A stretch of 64,000 nt of DNA, from positions 1 to 64,000 of the forward strand of contig JAJBUQ010000019.1 of NCBI GenBank assembly GCA_020860245.1, written 5' to 3'. The DNA comes from Rikenellaceae bacterium (GTDB lineage Bacteria > Bacteroidota > Bacteroidia > Bacteroidales > Rikenellaceae). How positions within the stretch are numbered: the first letter of the stretch is position 1; every line of letters begins with the position of its first letter. Below are positions 46,050 through 55,318 of the stretch, in pieces. A program made the position numbers and the translations under genes. The notes beneath the pieces were generated by a model. The model made no database searches. It was not told the DNA's origin and saw only the letters and a program-made list of their open reading frames with translations.

Positions 46050-46732
46050 TATCTTAAAGTAAATTTTTTCAAATCGTTTAACTCTCCGGCAAACACGTTA
46101 CGGTCCACATTCCCGTGGATTCCCGGAATAGTATGCGAGTCCGTATGTTGCCAGAATCTCCATGATGCCGAAGGCGTGCTGCTGTAATCCGCTATCCAGA
46201 TATGATACTTCGATTCAGGGAAGTCCCTGCGCAGATAACGTTCATAAAAATTCGAAGAACAATATATTACCGGATAGACTCCGTAATAACGTTTTATCTC
46301 CGAGCAGAAGGCTGCGACCTCTTTAATCAGATGCTTCCTGTCCTTTAAAAATCTATGATATTCTATATCCAGGACAGGAAGAAGATTCCCTTTGGTTAAT
46401 TTTGCCGTGTTGATAAAATTCCGCGCCTGCTTCTTGCCGGAGGTCCTGTGGCCGAAGAAGTGGTAAGCTCCCCAGAGAATTCCGCTCTTCTCGAGTTCTT
46501 GTTTATGGTGATGGTACATGGGGTCCTGAATAGCACTTCCCTCGGTCGCTTTGATGAAGATAAAGTGCGGACCGTCGCCTGAGATTATCTCCTTCCAGTC
46601 GATCTTCTTCTGGTATCTGGATATATCGATTCCCCAGACTTCATAATCTTCCGCCGTCCTCTTGCCGTCCTCAGTACAGGAATACAGCGTAAGAAACGCA
46701 GTTATAACGAATAGATATTTCAGGAAGGCCAT
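46049..46732 (-). CDS. GH25-family lysozyme-like lipoprotein
   Basis: 227 residues. Signal peptide with lipobox (LTLYSC, Cys19) followed by TEDG. The rest is a GH25 (1,4-beta-N-acetylmuramidase) barrel: GIDISRYQKKIDW, HFIFIKATEGSAIQDPMYHH and LPVLDIEYHRF (catalytic Asp and Glu). It would cut peptidoglycan in the periplasm or at the surface. Coupling to nadB is odd but firm from the overlap. A -7 box lies at 46753-46760. Confidence 0.88.
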   Translation of the reverse strand: MAFLKYLFVITAFLTLYSCTEDGKRTAEDYEVWGIDISRYQKKIDWKEIISGDGPHFIFIKATEGSAIQDPMYHHHKQELEKSGILWGAYHFFGHRTSGKKQARNFINTAKLTKGNLLPVLDIEYHRFLKDRKHLIKEVAAFCSEIKRYYGVYPVIYCSSNFYERYLRRDFPESKYHIWIADYSSTPSASWRFWQHTDSHTIPGIHGNVDRNVFAGELNDLKKFTLR

Positions 46733-46752
46733 TTTTATAAATTAAGAATTTA

Positions 46753-46760
46753 CAAAATTA
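46753..46760 (-). promoter_or_regulatory. GH25-nadB-prfC promoter -7 box (TAATTTTG)
   Basis: On the minus strand TAATTTTG, a -7 consensus, 20 bases before the start at 46732. It is divergent from the receptor promoter 31 bases away. Confidence 0.5.
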
Positions 46761-46767
46761 TAAATAT

Positions 46768-46798
46768 TTTATGAAATATAGTAAATACTGTATATTTG
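46768..46798 (+). promoter_or_regulatory. TonB-dependent receptor promoter (TTTA-N19-TATATTTG)
   Basis: TATATTTG at 46791-46798 with TTTA 19 bases upstream (46768-46771), one mismatch from TTTG. It lies 23 bases before the start at 46822. Confidence 0.5.
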
Positions 46799-46821
46799 CC
46801 ATTCATTAATTTAGCAGGTTC

Positions 46822-48960
46822 ATGAAAAAATATGGTGTCGCAGTTATTCTATCTTTATTCTCGTTCCACAATTTATTCTGCGAACAAGCGCCGGAAGTAT
46901 ACGCTGATTTGTCAGGGGAACCTGTTCAGGTCGAACAAATTGCGGTAACCGCTACCCGTACTCCGCTGCCTCTCAAAGATACCCCTGTTCTCACACGCAT
47001 GCTAACCGCAAGAGACATCGAACTCAGCGGAGCAACTTCCCTGCCGCAATTGCTCGAGAGAGAACTCGCCGGAGTGGAGTTCCATCAAGCCGGATACGGA
47101 ACTTCTCTGTCGTTTCAAGGCCTCGATGCCCGCTATATTTTGTTTCTTATAGATGGAGAGCGCATCGCCGGAGAGACGTACGGTAATATAGATTTTAACC
47201 GCATTGCGCTGTCCGATGTCGAGCGTATCGAGATCGTGCGCGGATCTTCGTCCGTGCTGTACGGATCCAACGCTATGGGCGCAGTCATAAATGTTATTAC
47301 GAGGTCTCCGGTGGATAAAATAGATATCGCAGGATCGGTCAAATATGCAGGGTATTATCAGCGCAACAGGGAATATGTGGACGGTATAAGGAGCCATACC
47401 AAACAGGATATTCCGAACGTGGATGCCGACCTTTATATGGGTTTTAACTTTGGTAAATTCAAGGCTCAGACCACAGTGGCCTATTCCGGCAGGGATGCCT
47501 ACCAGCTCTTCGGAACAAAGGAAGAGGTAAGGCATTACGACGCTTATCAGAAGATGAACGTAATGACCGGTGTTACGGAGATTATCTCCGATACTACGGT
47601 CATCGCACCCATAGATACTCTCGGACTCAGTATCAGCGGATGGAGGAGCGTATCTGTTACGCAGAAGGTTTCTTACGAATTTTCGGAAAAAATCAATGCC
47701 TTTGCCGCTGTTGCTTACTACACGAAGAGCCGTTATGACTTCCCGGAGAGCCTCAACACCGGAAGTGCGGACGGAGATAATTATACGTTCGAACGATACA
47801 ACACTTATACGTTACGTACGGGTGTGGAATTCCAGCCGAACGCATACAATTATATTTCGCTGAGTTACACGGGAGATCTCTCGCGCAAGAACATGGATTC
47901 CCTTCAATTCTCCGTTCCGAAGCAGAAACACATGTATAATTCGCCGCGCCTTTTGTGGACGGTGAATGCGGGACGTTACAATAGAGTTACGACAGGACTG
48001 GAATTCCTCAACGAGACGCTTAACTTCGATCTCAGCCGGTACGGATACAATGATAAAAGAAGCGTGAATACCGTTACCCTCTATTCCCAGGATGAAATAA
48101 ATACTAATATGGGCCTAAGCTTTATCGCAGGTATCAGGATAGAGAAAGCTAACCGTTACAAATGGAACTTCACACCCAAGGCCTCGGTAAAATATTCACT
48201 CGACGACTTGAGTTTCAGAGGCAGCTATTCGCGCGGATACCGCAATCCGACACTCAAAGAGCTCTATATGGATTATAAACTGCCGATCGGAGGTGGATCG
48301 AATATGTACGTTGTGGGCAATCCCGAACTGGAACCGGAGCACAACCAGTATATATCGTTTACCGCGGAATATACCAAAGGGTTTACTAACTTCTCTGTTA
48401 CGGCATTCAAGAGTTACTTCCGTAAAAAAATAGATGTACGCGAGATCCAAAACGGAACCCGCACGGACCTGTTCTACGAGAACATAGACAAGAGCAGATT
48501 CTCAGGTATAGAACTTATCGCTAAGAGCCGCCTTGCCAAGGAATTGTTCGTTACGGCGAACTATAATTATATAGATCAGTCGGAAGATGCTCCCGAAGCA
48601 TCGACGCAGTATATATTCGTCAGTCCGCACAGCGCGGCGATTATCCTTAATTACGGAGTGTCGTTAGGGCGGAATACTCTCTACTTCGATATATCCGGTA
48701 AGATCACAGGGAAAAAAACTTACGAGGATTTTATGGCCGCTGCGCAGATGCCTTATGTTTATATGGGGACTTATTCGGCGAAGCACAATGCCTATTCGAT
48801 TTGGAACTGTTCCGTCGCACTCGACATAAGAGGCGTAAGGATAATGGCCGGAATCGACAATCTATTCGACTATAAATCGCCCGTCGTAAATTTTAACTCC
48901 TGCATGGCTCCGTCAAGATACGGATATGTTAAACTCAGCTTCAATATAAAGGAAAAATAA
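46822..48960 (+). CDS. TonB-dependent outer-membrane receptor (BtuB/HmuR-like)
   Basis: 712 residues. Signal peptide (to FCEQ), a plug domain (VEQIAVTATRTPLPLKDTPV, GSSSVLYGSNAMGAVINVIT) and a beta-barrel. It has no SusC-type carboxypeptidase-like leader and no SusD partner, so it is not a glycan importer of that kind. The NPELEPEHNQYI and RNPTLKELYMDY stretches resemble haem/cobalamin receptors (NPDL-type box), so a tetrapyrrole or metal chelate is a reasonable guess. TonB/ExbBD are encoded at 29.8-31.7 kb. Confidence 0.88.
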   Translation: MKKYGVAVILSLFSFHNLFCEQAPEVYADLSGEPVQVEQIAVTATRTPLPLKDTPVLTRMLTARDIELSGATSLPQLLERELAGVEFHQAGYGTSLSFQGLDARYILFLIDGERIAGETYGNIDFNRIALSDVERIEIVRGSSSVLYGSNAMGAVINVITRSPVDKIDIAGSVKYAGYYQRNREYVDGIRSHTKQDIPNVDADLYMGFNFGKFKAQTTVAYSGRDAYQLFGTKEEVRHYDAYQKMNVMTGVTEIISDTTVIAPIDTLGLSISGWRSVSVTQKVSYEFSEKINAFAAVAYYTKSRYDFPESLNTGSADGDNYTFERYNTYTLRTGVEFQPNAYNYISLSYTGDLSRKNMDSLQFSVPKQKHMYNSPRLLWTVNAGRYNRVTTGLEFLNETLNFDLSRYGYNDKRSVNTVTLYSQDEINTNMGLSFIAGIRIEKANRYKWNFTPKASVKYSLDDLSFRGSYSRGYRNPTLKELYMDYKLPIGGGSNMYVVGNPELEPEHNQYISFTAEYTKGFTNFSVTAFKSYFRKKIDVREIQNGTRTDLFYENIDKSRFSGIELIAKSRLAKELFVTANYNYIDQSEDAPEASTQYIFVSPHSAAIILNYGVSLGRNTLYFDISGKITGKKTYEDFMAAAQMPYVYMGTYSAKHNAYSIWNCSVALDIRGVRIMAGIDNLFDYKSPVVNFNSCMAPSRYGYVKLSFNIKEK

Positions 48961-48996
48961 ACCCATAAATCCGTACGTAGAACCTGTGGGTTTATT
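48956..48996 (+). terminator. Probable terminator after the TonB-dependent receptor
   Basis: AATAAACCCA (48956-48965) pairs with TGGGTTTATT (48987-48996). The 10-bp stem is AT-rich with a long 21-base loop, so it is weaker than the others. It overlaps the nitroreductase -7 box. Confidence 0.45.
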
Positions 48997-49003
48997 AACT
49001 TTG
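48996..49003 (+). promoter_or_regulatory. Nitroreductase promoter -7 box (TAACTTTG)
   Basis: Consensus -7 element 29 bases before the ATG at 49033. No good -33 is seen. Confidence 0.45.
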
Positions 49004-49032
49004 AAGAATAAAATCAGTTATATTATACGACC

Positions 49033-49617
49033 ATGAAAAAATTATTCTTTGTCTCACTTATTGCGATTCTGGCATACGGTTCCTATGGTCAGGAATTATC
49101 CGCGGTGAAGTTAAACGCACCCGATCTGGAGACCGGAGCAGGTATTATGCAGGCTCTCGCGAAGCGGGAATCTATTCGGCAATTCTCGGATAAAGAGCTT
49201 ACTCTTCAGAATTTATCCGATCTTCTTTGGGCTGCCAACGGTATAAACCGTCCTGAATCGGGTAAAAGAACAGCTCCGTCCGCAGGTAACAGGCAGGCTT
49301 TGGATATTTATTTATGCAATGCAGATGGAGTTTACCGTTACGATGCGGTCAATCATGCTCCGGAACCGGTAAATGCCGGTGACTACCGCCAGTTCGATGC
49401 TCCGGTATATCTGGTTATTGTTGCCAATACAGACCATAAAGAGAGCTTCTGGACCGATGCAGGGGTGATTTCACAAAATATCTCCCTATTCTGTGCAGGT
49501 CGCGGACTCGGAACTGTCTGCAGGGGTGGAATGGATCATGACAAACTGCGCGAGGGGCTGAAACTTAAGGAGGACCAGCACCTGATGCTGAATCATCCGG
49601 TAGGGTATCCGAAGTAA
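49033..49617 (+). CDS. Exported nitroreductase-family flavoprotein (SagB/ThcOx type)
   Basis: 194 residues, beginning with a clear signal peptide (MKKLFFVSLIAILAYGSYG, cleavage before Q or E). The rest is a nitroreductase fold: KRESIRQFSDKELTLQNLSD, LLWAANGINRP, APSAGNRQALDIYL, and a C-terminal half that would hold FMN. It is similar to the SagB/ThcOx subgroup. Cytoplasmic nitroreductases have no signal peptide, so this one probably works in the periplasm or at the surface; how FMN is loaded there is unclear. The substrate is unknown. Confidence 0.82.
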   Translation: MKKLFFVSLIAILAYGSYGQELSAVKLNAPDLETGAGIMQALAKRESIRQFSDKELTLQNLSDLLWAANGINRPESGKRTAPSAGNRQALDIYLCNADGVYRYDAVNHAPEPVNAGDYRQFDAPVYLVIVANTDHKESFWTDAGVISQNISLFCAGRGLGTVCRGGMDHDKLREGLKLKEDQHLMLNHPVGYPK

Positions 49618-49680
49618 GAATTATTTGTCGGATACGCTGATAAAACCGGTAATTTTACACAGCGTATCGAAAAAAAATAG

Positions 49681-49688
49681 TAACTTTG
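49681..49688 (+). promoter_or_regulatory. folE promoter -7 box (TAACTTTG)
   Basis: TAACTTTGC, a consensus -7 element, 35 bases before the folE start. No TTTG 19 bases upstream. Confidence 0.5.
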
Positions 49689-49722
49689 CAAATGCTGATC
49701 TATATAAATTTTGTCACTATAA

Positions 49723-50343
49723 ATGTTTGACGACGAAGATAAATTCAATTACCATAAAGAAGAGCTGTACGACGAGACTAAAATCTCGCAGTTGAAGCAT
49801 CATTACGGGGAGATACTCAAGATATTAGGCGAAAATCCCGAACGCGAAGGACTGCTGAAGACCCCTAAGAGGGTAGCGAAGGCGATGTCGTTCCTTACGC
49901 ACGGATACGATCAGGACCCCGAGAAGATAATCCTCTCGGCGAAGTTCAAGGAGGAATACAAACAGATGGTTATAGTTAAGGATATCGAGCTCTATTCCAT
50001 GTGCGAGCACCACCTGATGCCCTTCTTCGGGAAGGCCCATGTAGCCTATGTGCCGAACGGATATATCACTGGCTTGTCGAAAATCGCGAGGGTTGTCGAG
50101 ACATTCTCCCGGCGCATGCAGGTTCAGGAGAGACTCACGGTACAGATTCGCGACTGCATTCAACGCTCGCTGAATCCTATGGGGGTTGCGGTGGTTATCG
50201 AAGCGTCCCACACCTGTATGCAGATGAGAGGTGTGCAGAAACAAAACTCCGCGACGACGACTTCCGCGTTCACCGGAGTATTCCTGTCGGATATGAGAAC
50301 CCGTGAGGAGTTCATACACTTGATTAGCAATAAATTACGATAA
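49723..50343 (+). CDS. folE: GTP cyclohydrolase I
   Basis: 206 residues. FolE makes dihydroneopterin triphosphate from GTP, the first step to folate (or tetrahydrobiopterin/queuosine). Zinc-binding [20 protein letters not shown] (Cys and His) and the C-terminal [20 protein letters not shown] (Cys zinc ligand) are intact. It heads a run of co-directional genes continuing to acn. Confidence 0.95.
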   Translation: MFDDEDKFNYHKEELYDETKISQLKHHYGEILKILGENPEREGLLKTPKRVAKAMSFLTHGYDQDPEKIILSAKFKEEYKQMVIVKDIELYSMCEHHLMPFFGKAHVAYVPNGYITGLSKIARVVETFSRRMQVQERLTVQIRDCIQRSLNPMGVAVVIEASHTCMQMRGVQKQNSATTTSAFTGVFLSDMRTREEFIHLISNKLR

Positions 50344-50355
50344 ATATATAAATAA

Positions 50356-51774
50356 ATGAGCGGTTTTTTCGGTTGTATCTCCAAAAAGGAATGTGTAGCT
50401 GATGTATTTTACGGAACGGATTATCATTCCCATCTTGGGACGAAGCGCGCCGGAATGTCATTCTTCAATGGAAGCGTATTCGTACGCTCCATTCACAGTC
50501 TCGAGAGTGCGTATTTTCGCAACAAGTTCGAGCCCGAACTTCACAAATTCGAAGGTTCGAAGATGGGAATAGGAGTCATCAGCGATACCGAGTCCCAGCC
50601 TATTACTATCACGTCCCATCTTGGTATATTCTCGATTGTAACAGTGGGACGGATAGACAATGTAGCCGAGATTGCCGATGCGTTGTTGAAGGAAAAAATA
50701 AATTTTGCCGAATTTTCAGGCTCTGCGATCAACGCCTCCGAGCTCGTAGCAATACTTATAAGCCGCGCGGAATCCTTTGAAGAGGGTATCAAGACTGTTC
50801 ATAAAACTATCAAAGGCTCGTGCAGCTTCTTGATGCTGACCGAGAAGGGACTTATAGCAGTAAGGGATAAAGTCGGAAGAACTCCGGTAATTATAGGTAA
50901 GAATCAAGACGGTTACGTAGCCGCGACAGAGAGTTCCTCATTTACTAATCTCGATTATACCTACGTTCGCGATCTCGGTCCCGGAGAAGCGGTAATGCTG
51001 AACGGCGACGGGATTACACAGATTGTCGCTCCGGGTAATAAGAAACAAATATGTTCGTTTATGTGGGTTTATTACGGTTACCCTTCTTCGTATTACGAAG
51101 GCATTAACGTGGAGGCTGCGAGATATAATTGCGGAGGAGCGCTGGCCCGCAGGGACGATCTTAAGGATGCCGATTTTGTCTCAGGAATTCCGGATTCCGG
51201 TCTGGGGCACGCCATAGGTTACAGCAATGAAAAACGTATTCCTTACAAGAGAGCCTTCGTCAAATATACCCCTACATGGCCGAGGAGTTTCATGCCTCAG
51301 AACCAAAACATGAGAGACCTTGTGGCCAAAATGAAACTGATACCTAACGAAGCTCTGACGAGAGGCTCGAATATTATATTCCTCGACGATTCTATCGTAA
51401 GGGGAACTCAATTGAAAGACAATGTAATCAAACTAATCGAAGCCGGAGTTAAAGACGTGCATATCCGCATTGCCTGCCCTCCGCTCGTTTATCCTTGTAC
51501 ATTCCTTAATTTCTCATCTTCGAGATCGTCGTTCGACCTTATTACGAGAAGGGTTATCAGGGATTTAGAGGGAACCGAGGACTTCTCGGAAGATGTTTTA
51601 AAGGAATATTCGACACCGGATACTCAGAGGTACAACAATATGATAGAAACAATCAGGAAGGTAATAGGTGTGACGACTCTCAAATTTATGAGGCTCGACG
51701 ACCTCGTGAATGCGATAGGACTTCCGAAGGAACAACTATGCACCCACTGCTGGGACAATTCAAGCTGTTTGTAA
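50356..51774 (+). CDS. Amidophosphoribosyltransferase-like protein lacking the N-terminal Cys
   Basis: 472 residues, with the Ntn glutaminase and phosphoribosyltransferase domains of PurF. The PRPP loop is FLDDSIVRGTQ, and YTPTWPRSF and IPDSGLGHAIGY are family landmarks. Real PurF starts (M)CGIFG with Cys as glutaminase nucleophile; here it starts MSGFFGC, so Ser replaces Cys at that position. The second Cys of the motif is at residue 7, not 2. A Bacteroidetes paralogue group with this change exists alongside true PurF, so this is probably not the purine-pathway enzyme, or it uses ammonia. It is 12 bases after folE and 2 bases before surE. Confidence 0.8.
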   Translation: MSGFFGCISKKECVADVFYGTDYHSHLGTKRAGMSFFNGSVFVRSIHSLESAYFRNKFEPELHKFEGSKMGIGVISDTESQPITITSHLGIFSIVTVGRIDNVAEIADALLKEKINFAEFSGSAINASELVAILISRAESFEEGIKTVHKTIKGSCSFLMLTEKGLIAVRDKVGRTPVIIGKNQDGYVAATESSSFTNLDYTYVRDLGPGEAVMLNGDGITQIVAPGNKKQICSFMWVYYGYPSSYYEGINVEAARYNCGGALARRDDLKDADFVSGIPDSGLGHAIGYSNEKRIPYKRAFVKYTPTWPRSFMPQNQNMRDLVAKMKLIPNEALTRGSNIIFLDDSIVRGTQLKDNVIKLIEAGVKDVHIRIACPPLVYPCTFLNFSSSRSSFDLITRRVIRDLEGTEDFSEDVLKEYSTPDTQRYNNMIETIRKVIGVTTLKFMRLDDLVNAIGLPKEQLCTHCWDNSSCL

Positions 51775-51776
51775 GT

Positions 51777-52547
51777 ATGGATAAACCATTGATATTTATA
51801 ACCAACGACGACGGATTCCAGGCCAAAGGACTGGAGGCGCTGATCGAGATCGCGAGACCGCTCGGAAGAGTCGTTGTCGTGGCTCCTGAAGTCGCGCAGT
51901 CCGGTATGTCGCATGCTATCACGATATCGAGCCCGCTATATCTTCGCAAAATAAAACAGGAACCGGATCTGGAGATTTATACCTGTTCGGGAACCCCGGT
52001 AGATTGCGTTAAGATGGCGTTTGACAGCATTATGCAGGAACGGCCTGCACTCGCGCTCTCAGGAATCAACCACGGATCTAATTCCGCTGTAAGTGTGATA
52101 TATTCAGGAACTATGGGGGCTGCGTCGGAATGTAGTTTTTACAACATTCCGTCGATAGGATTCTCGTTGTTGAATCCGCGCGAAGATGCCGATTTTACAG
52201 CCGCGCAGCACTATGCTTCGATCATCATAGGCAGGGTTCTGAATACTGACGATATATCGATTCCGATGTGTCTTAATGTCAATATCCCCGATCTGCCGAA
52301 GGAGGAGATACAGGGAATCCGTTTGTGCAGACAAAATAAAGGATACTGGCGTGAGGAGTTCGAGAAGCGGTTCGATCCGCGCGGAAGGGAATATTACTGG
52401 CCTACCGGAATCTTCCTCAATCAGGAGGAGCATGCTACCGATACGGACGAGTATGCGCTTAATAACGGTTACGTATCCATCGTACCCATGCAGGTGGATA
52501 TGACGGACTACAATCAACTCGACCAGATGTACGCTTGGAAATTTTAA
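51777..52547 (+). CDS. surE: 5'-nucleotidase SurE
   Basis: 256 residues. Metal-dependent phosphatase on nucleoside 5'-monophosphates (and 3'-). Signature IFITNDDGFQAKGLEALI with the paired Asp metal ligands, then CSGTPVDCVKMAFDSI and ALSGINHGSNSAVSVIYSGT. The longer frame from 51738 overlaps purF-like and is not needed. Its stop overlaps the dnaB start by one base (TAATG). Confidence 0.94.
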   Translation: MDKPLIFITNDDGFQAKGLEALIEIARPLGRVVVVAPEVAQSGMSHAITISSPLYLRKIKQEPDLEIYTCSGTPVDCVKMAFDSIMQERPALALSGINHGSNSAVSVIYSGTMGAASECSFYNIPSIGFSLLNPREDADFTAAQHYASIIIGRVLNTDDISIPMCLNVNIPDLPKEEIQGIRLCRQNKGYWREEFEKRFDPRGREYYWPTGIFLNQEEHATDTDEYALNNGYVSIVPMQVDMTDYNQLDQMYAWKF

Positions 52548-54124
52548 TGCCCGATATGGCAAAGCAATATACCAGAAAAAATAACGACGTTTTCGAAAAA
52601 CTGAGCCAGGAGCTCGGAACGATGCCTCCGCAGAGTATCGATCTCGAAGAGGCGGTTCTCGGTGCCCTTATGCTTGAGAAGGACAGCATTATGTCCGTAC
52701 AGGAGTTCCTACGCCCGGAATCGTTTTATAAGGAGTCTCACAAAATAATTTATCAGGCTATTCTCGATCTCTCCGCTAAGATCGAACCTATCGACCTCTA
52801 CACCGTGGGGCAGATGCTCCAGCGCAACGGAAGGCTTGCGGACGTGGGAGGTCCGGGGTACCTTGCTCTTCTTACTCAGAAGGTAGGGTCTGCCTCGCAT
52901 ATAGAATTCCACTCTAAGATAATTGCTCAGAAGTACGTCCAGAGAGAGCTTATACGCGCTGCTACCGACATACAGAAAAAATCCTACGACGATTCGACCG
53001 ACGTAACCGATCTTATTGATTTTGCCGAAGCGGAGATATTCAAAGTCGCCGAAGGGACGGTCAAGAAGGATGTTCAGAAGTCGAGGGATATTATCTCCAA
53101 GACTTTGAGAATGATCGAGGAGGCCTCCAAGAAGACAGACGGATTCAGCGGTGTCCCTACGGGCTTCACCCATATCGACCGCCTGACTCTCGGATGGCAG
53201 CCGTCGGATCTTATTATCATTGCCGCACGCCCCTCGATGGGTAAGACCGCGTTCGTTCTCTCGATGGCGAGGAATATCTCGGTGGATTTTCAGAAGGGCG
53301 TTGCATTCTTCTCGCTGGAGATGAGTTCACAGCAACTGATGATGAGGCTTATTGTAGCGGAATCCGGACTCGATTCACGCGATGTCCGCAACGGCAAACT
53401 CAGTCCGGAACAGTGGAAGCATCTTGAGAACAGCATCAAACCCCTATCCGACGCACAGTTATTTATCGACGATACGCCTGCGCTCTCGATCTTTGAATTC
53501 CGCTCTAAGGCGCGCAGGCTTAAGATACAATACGACATACAACTTATAATTATCGATTACCTTCAGTTGATGACAGGAACGCCGGAGACAAGAGGTAACA
53601 GGGAACAGGAGGTGTCGTCTATCTCCCGATCCCTGAAGGCGATAGCTAAGGAACTTAATATTCCGATCATCGCATTGTCCCAGCTCAACAGGTCCGTGGA
53701 ATCGCGTGGGGGAGATAAACGCCCTCAGTTGTCCGATCTAAGGGAATCCGGAGCGATCGAGCAGGACGCCGACCTCGTAGCGTTTATCCACCGGCCTGAA
53801 TACTATGGACTTACGGAAGACGCTCAGGGAATGCCCACAGCGGGAATGGCTGAAATCATTGTGGCGAAGCACCGTAACGGTGCGGTGGATACCGTTAAAT
53901 TACGCTTCCGTAAGGAGCAGGCAAAATTCATGGATCTCGACGAGGGGGATATGGGTGCAGACGGATTCACTCCGTTCAACACCCCTGCGGAGGAATTCGG
54001 TTCGAGTATAGACGGAGGAGGATGGGATATGTCCGCGATCTCCGGTGCATTGGGGGGTACGTTCGATTCCACTCCTGCTGACGGATTCGATTCGGGAGGC
54101 AAAAATGAAGATACTCCGTACTAA
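52547..54124 (+). CDS. dnaB: Replicative DNA helicase DnaB
   Basis: 525 residues. Hexameric helicase that opens DNA at the replication fork. N-terminal helical domain (MPPQSIDLEEAVLGALMLEK), then the RecA-like motor with Walker A ARPSMGKTAF, LIIIDYLQLM (Walker B) and LSQLNRSVESRGGDKRP. A C-terminal Gly/Asp-rich tail is typical. ATG at 52547 overlaps the surE stop; a later ATG at 52556 is possible. Confidence 0.95.
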   Translation: MPDMAKQYTRKNNDVFEKLSQELGTMPPQSIDLEEAVLGALMLEKDSIMSVQEFLRPESFYKESHKIIYQAILDLSAKIEPIDLYTVGQMLQRNGRLADVGGPGYLALLTQKVGSASHIEFHSKIIAQKYVQRELIRAATDIQKKSYDDSTDVTDLIDFAEAEIFKVAEGTVKKDVQKSRDIISKTLRMIEEASKKTDGFSGVPTGFTHIDRLTLGWQPSDLIIIAARPSMGKTAFVLSMARNISVDFQKGVAFFSLEMSSQQLMMRLIVAESGLDSRDVRNGKLSPEQWKHLENSIKPLSDAQLFIDDTPALSIFEFRSKARRLKIQYDIQLIIIDYLQLMTGTPETRGNREQEVSSISRSLKAIAKELNIPIIALSQLNRSVESRGGDKRPQLSDLRESGAIEQDADLVAFIHRPEYYGLTEDAQGMPTAGMAEIIVAKHRNGAVDTVKLRFRKEQAKFMDLDEGDMGADGFTPFNTPAEEFGSSIDGGGWDMSAISGALGGTFDSTPADGFDSGGKNEDTPY

Positions 54125-54167
54125 AACCAGATTTTTTTCTTAAATTAGAAAATTAATTTCAAACTAT

Positions 54168-54821
54168 ATGGTAACGATACTCGGTAAAGAAAATACGATA
54201 CTCAACAAGTTTGTTTCGGAATTGCGTAACAGCAGCATTCAGCGCGACAGTATGCGGTTCCGGAGAAATCTGGAACGTGTCGGAGAGATAATGGCTTACG
54301 AGATAAGCAAAACCTTGAATTACCGGAGTATTACGGTGGAAACCCCTCTGGGAGAGGCTGAGATTAATGTTCCGGAAGGAGAAGTAGTTCTCGCGACCCT
54401 ATTGAGGGCCGGACTGCCTATGCACTCAGGATTCCTTAATTTTTTCGACAATTCGGAGAGCGCGTTCGTGTCCGCTTACCGTAGATATAAGAAGGACGGT
54501 ACGTTCCATATAGATATCGAATCGGTAACGACTCCGTCCCTTGCAGGCAAAACCCTTATTCTTATAGATCCGATGCTCGCTACCGGTGTCTCTATGGAAC
54601 TGTCGTATCAGACGTTGATTCAAATGGGAGGGGAGCCTGAATTTACCCACATTGCGTCTGTGATCGCGAGTGAAGACGGTGTTGAGTATATTAAAAAAAG
54701 ATTCTCTTCCCACAAAATGAAAATATGGACTGCAGCTGTCGATGAGGAACTGACTGTAAAATCATATATCGTTCCCGGGATAGGGGATATCGGCGATCTT
54801 GCTTACGGAAATAAAATTTAG
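54168..54821 (+). CDS. upp: Uracil phosphoribosyltransferase
   Basis: 217 residues. Salvages uracil to UMP with PRPP. The PRPP motif reads LIDPMLATGVSMELSYQTL, and VLATLLRAGLPMHSGFLNFF and a C-terminal PGIGDIGDLAYGN are family landmarks. It follows dnaB after 43 bases and precedes ispF by 5 bases. Confidence 0.94.
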   Translation: MVTILGKENTILNKFVSELRNSSIQRDSMRFRRNLERVGEIMAYEISKTLNYRSITVETPLGEAEINVPEGEVVLATLLRAGLPMHSGFLNFFDNSESAFVSAYRRYKKDGTFHIDIESVTTPSLAGKTLILIDPMLATGVSMELSYQTLIQMGGEPEFTHIASVIASEDGVEYIKKRFSSHKMKIWTAAVDEELTVKSYIVPGIGDIGDLAYGNKI

Positions 54822-54826
54822 AAATT

Positions 54827-55318
54827 ATGCCTTACAGAATAGGTAATGGTTACGATGTTCATGCCCTTGCCGAGGGATTGCCGCTATGGCTTGGCGGAAT
54901 CCGGCTCGAACATTCTAAAGGATGTATCGCCCATTCGGACGGGGATGTCGTTCTGCATGCCGTATGCGACGCCTTGCTGGGTGCTGCTGCATTGAGGGAT
55001 ATAGGGTATCACTTCCCCGATAATCCCGATGAATTCAAAGGTATAGACAGTAAAATATTACTGAAAAAAACGATAGAAATCGTTCGTGATTCCGGTTACG
55101 AAGTTGTCAATATCGATGCGGTAATCTGTCTTCAGGAACCGAAAATAAAAAACATAATTCCGCAGATGGTAGTTGTTATGGCGGAGGTTATGGGTGTGGA
55201 TGAAAGTCAGGTCTCCGTGAAGGCAACCACCACCGAGAAACTCGGATTCGTGGGAAGAGAGGAAGGGATAGCGGTTTATGCCGTGGCAATGATAAAAAAA
55301 ATTAACGATGGACAGTAA
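54827..55318 (+). CDS. ispF: 2-C-methyl-D-erythritol 2,4-cyclodiphosphate synthase
   Basis: 163 residues, a trimer by family. IspF closes the cyclodiphosphate ring in the MEP route to isoprenoids. Zinc ligands in GNGYDVHALA (Asp, His), then HSDGDVVLHAVCDALLGAA (His) and KATTTEKLGFVGREEGIAV. The end overlaps the radical SAM start by 11 bases. Confidence 0.96.
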   Translation: MPYRIGNGYDVHALAEGLPLWLGGIRLEHSKGCIAHSDGDVVLHAVCDALLGAAALRDIGYHFPDNPDEFKGIDSKILLKKTIEIVRDSGYEVVNIDAVICLQEPKIKNIIPQMVVVMAEVMGVDESQVSVKATTTEKLGFVGREEGIAVYAVAMIKKINDGQ

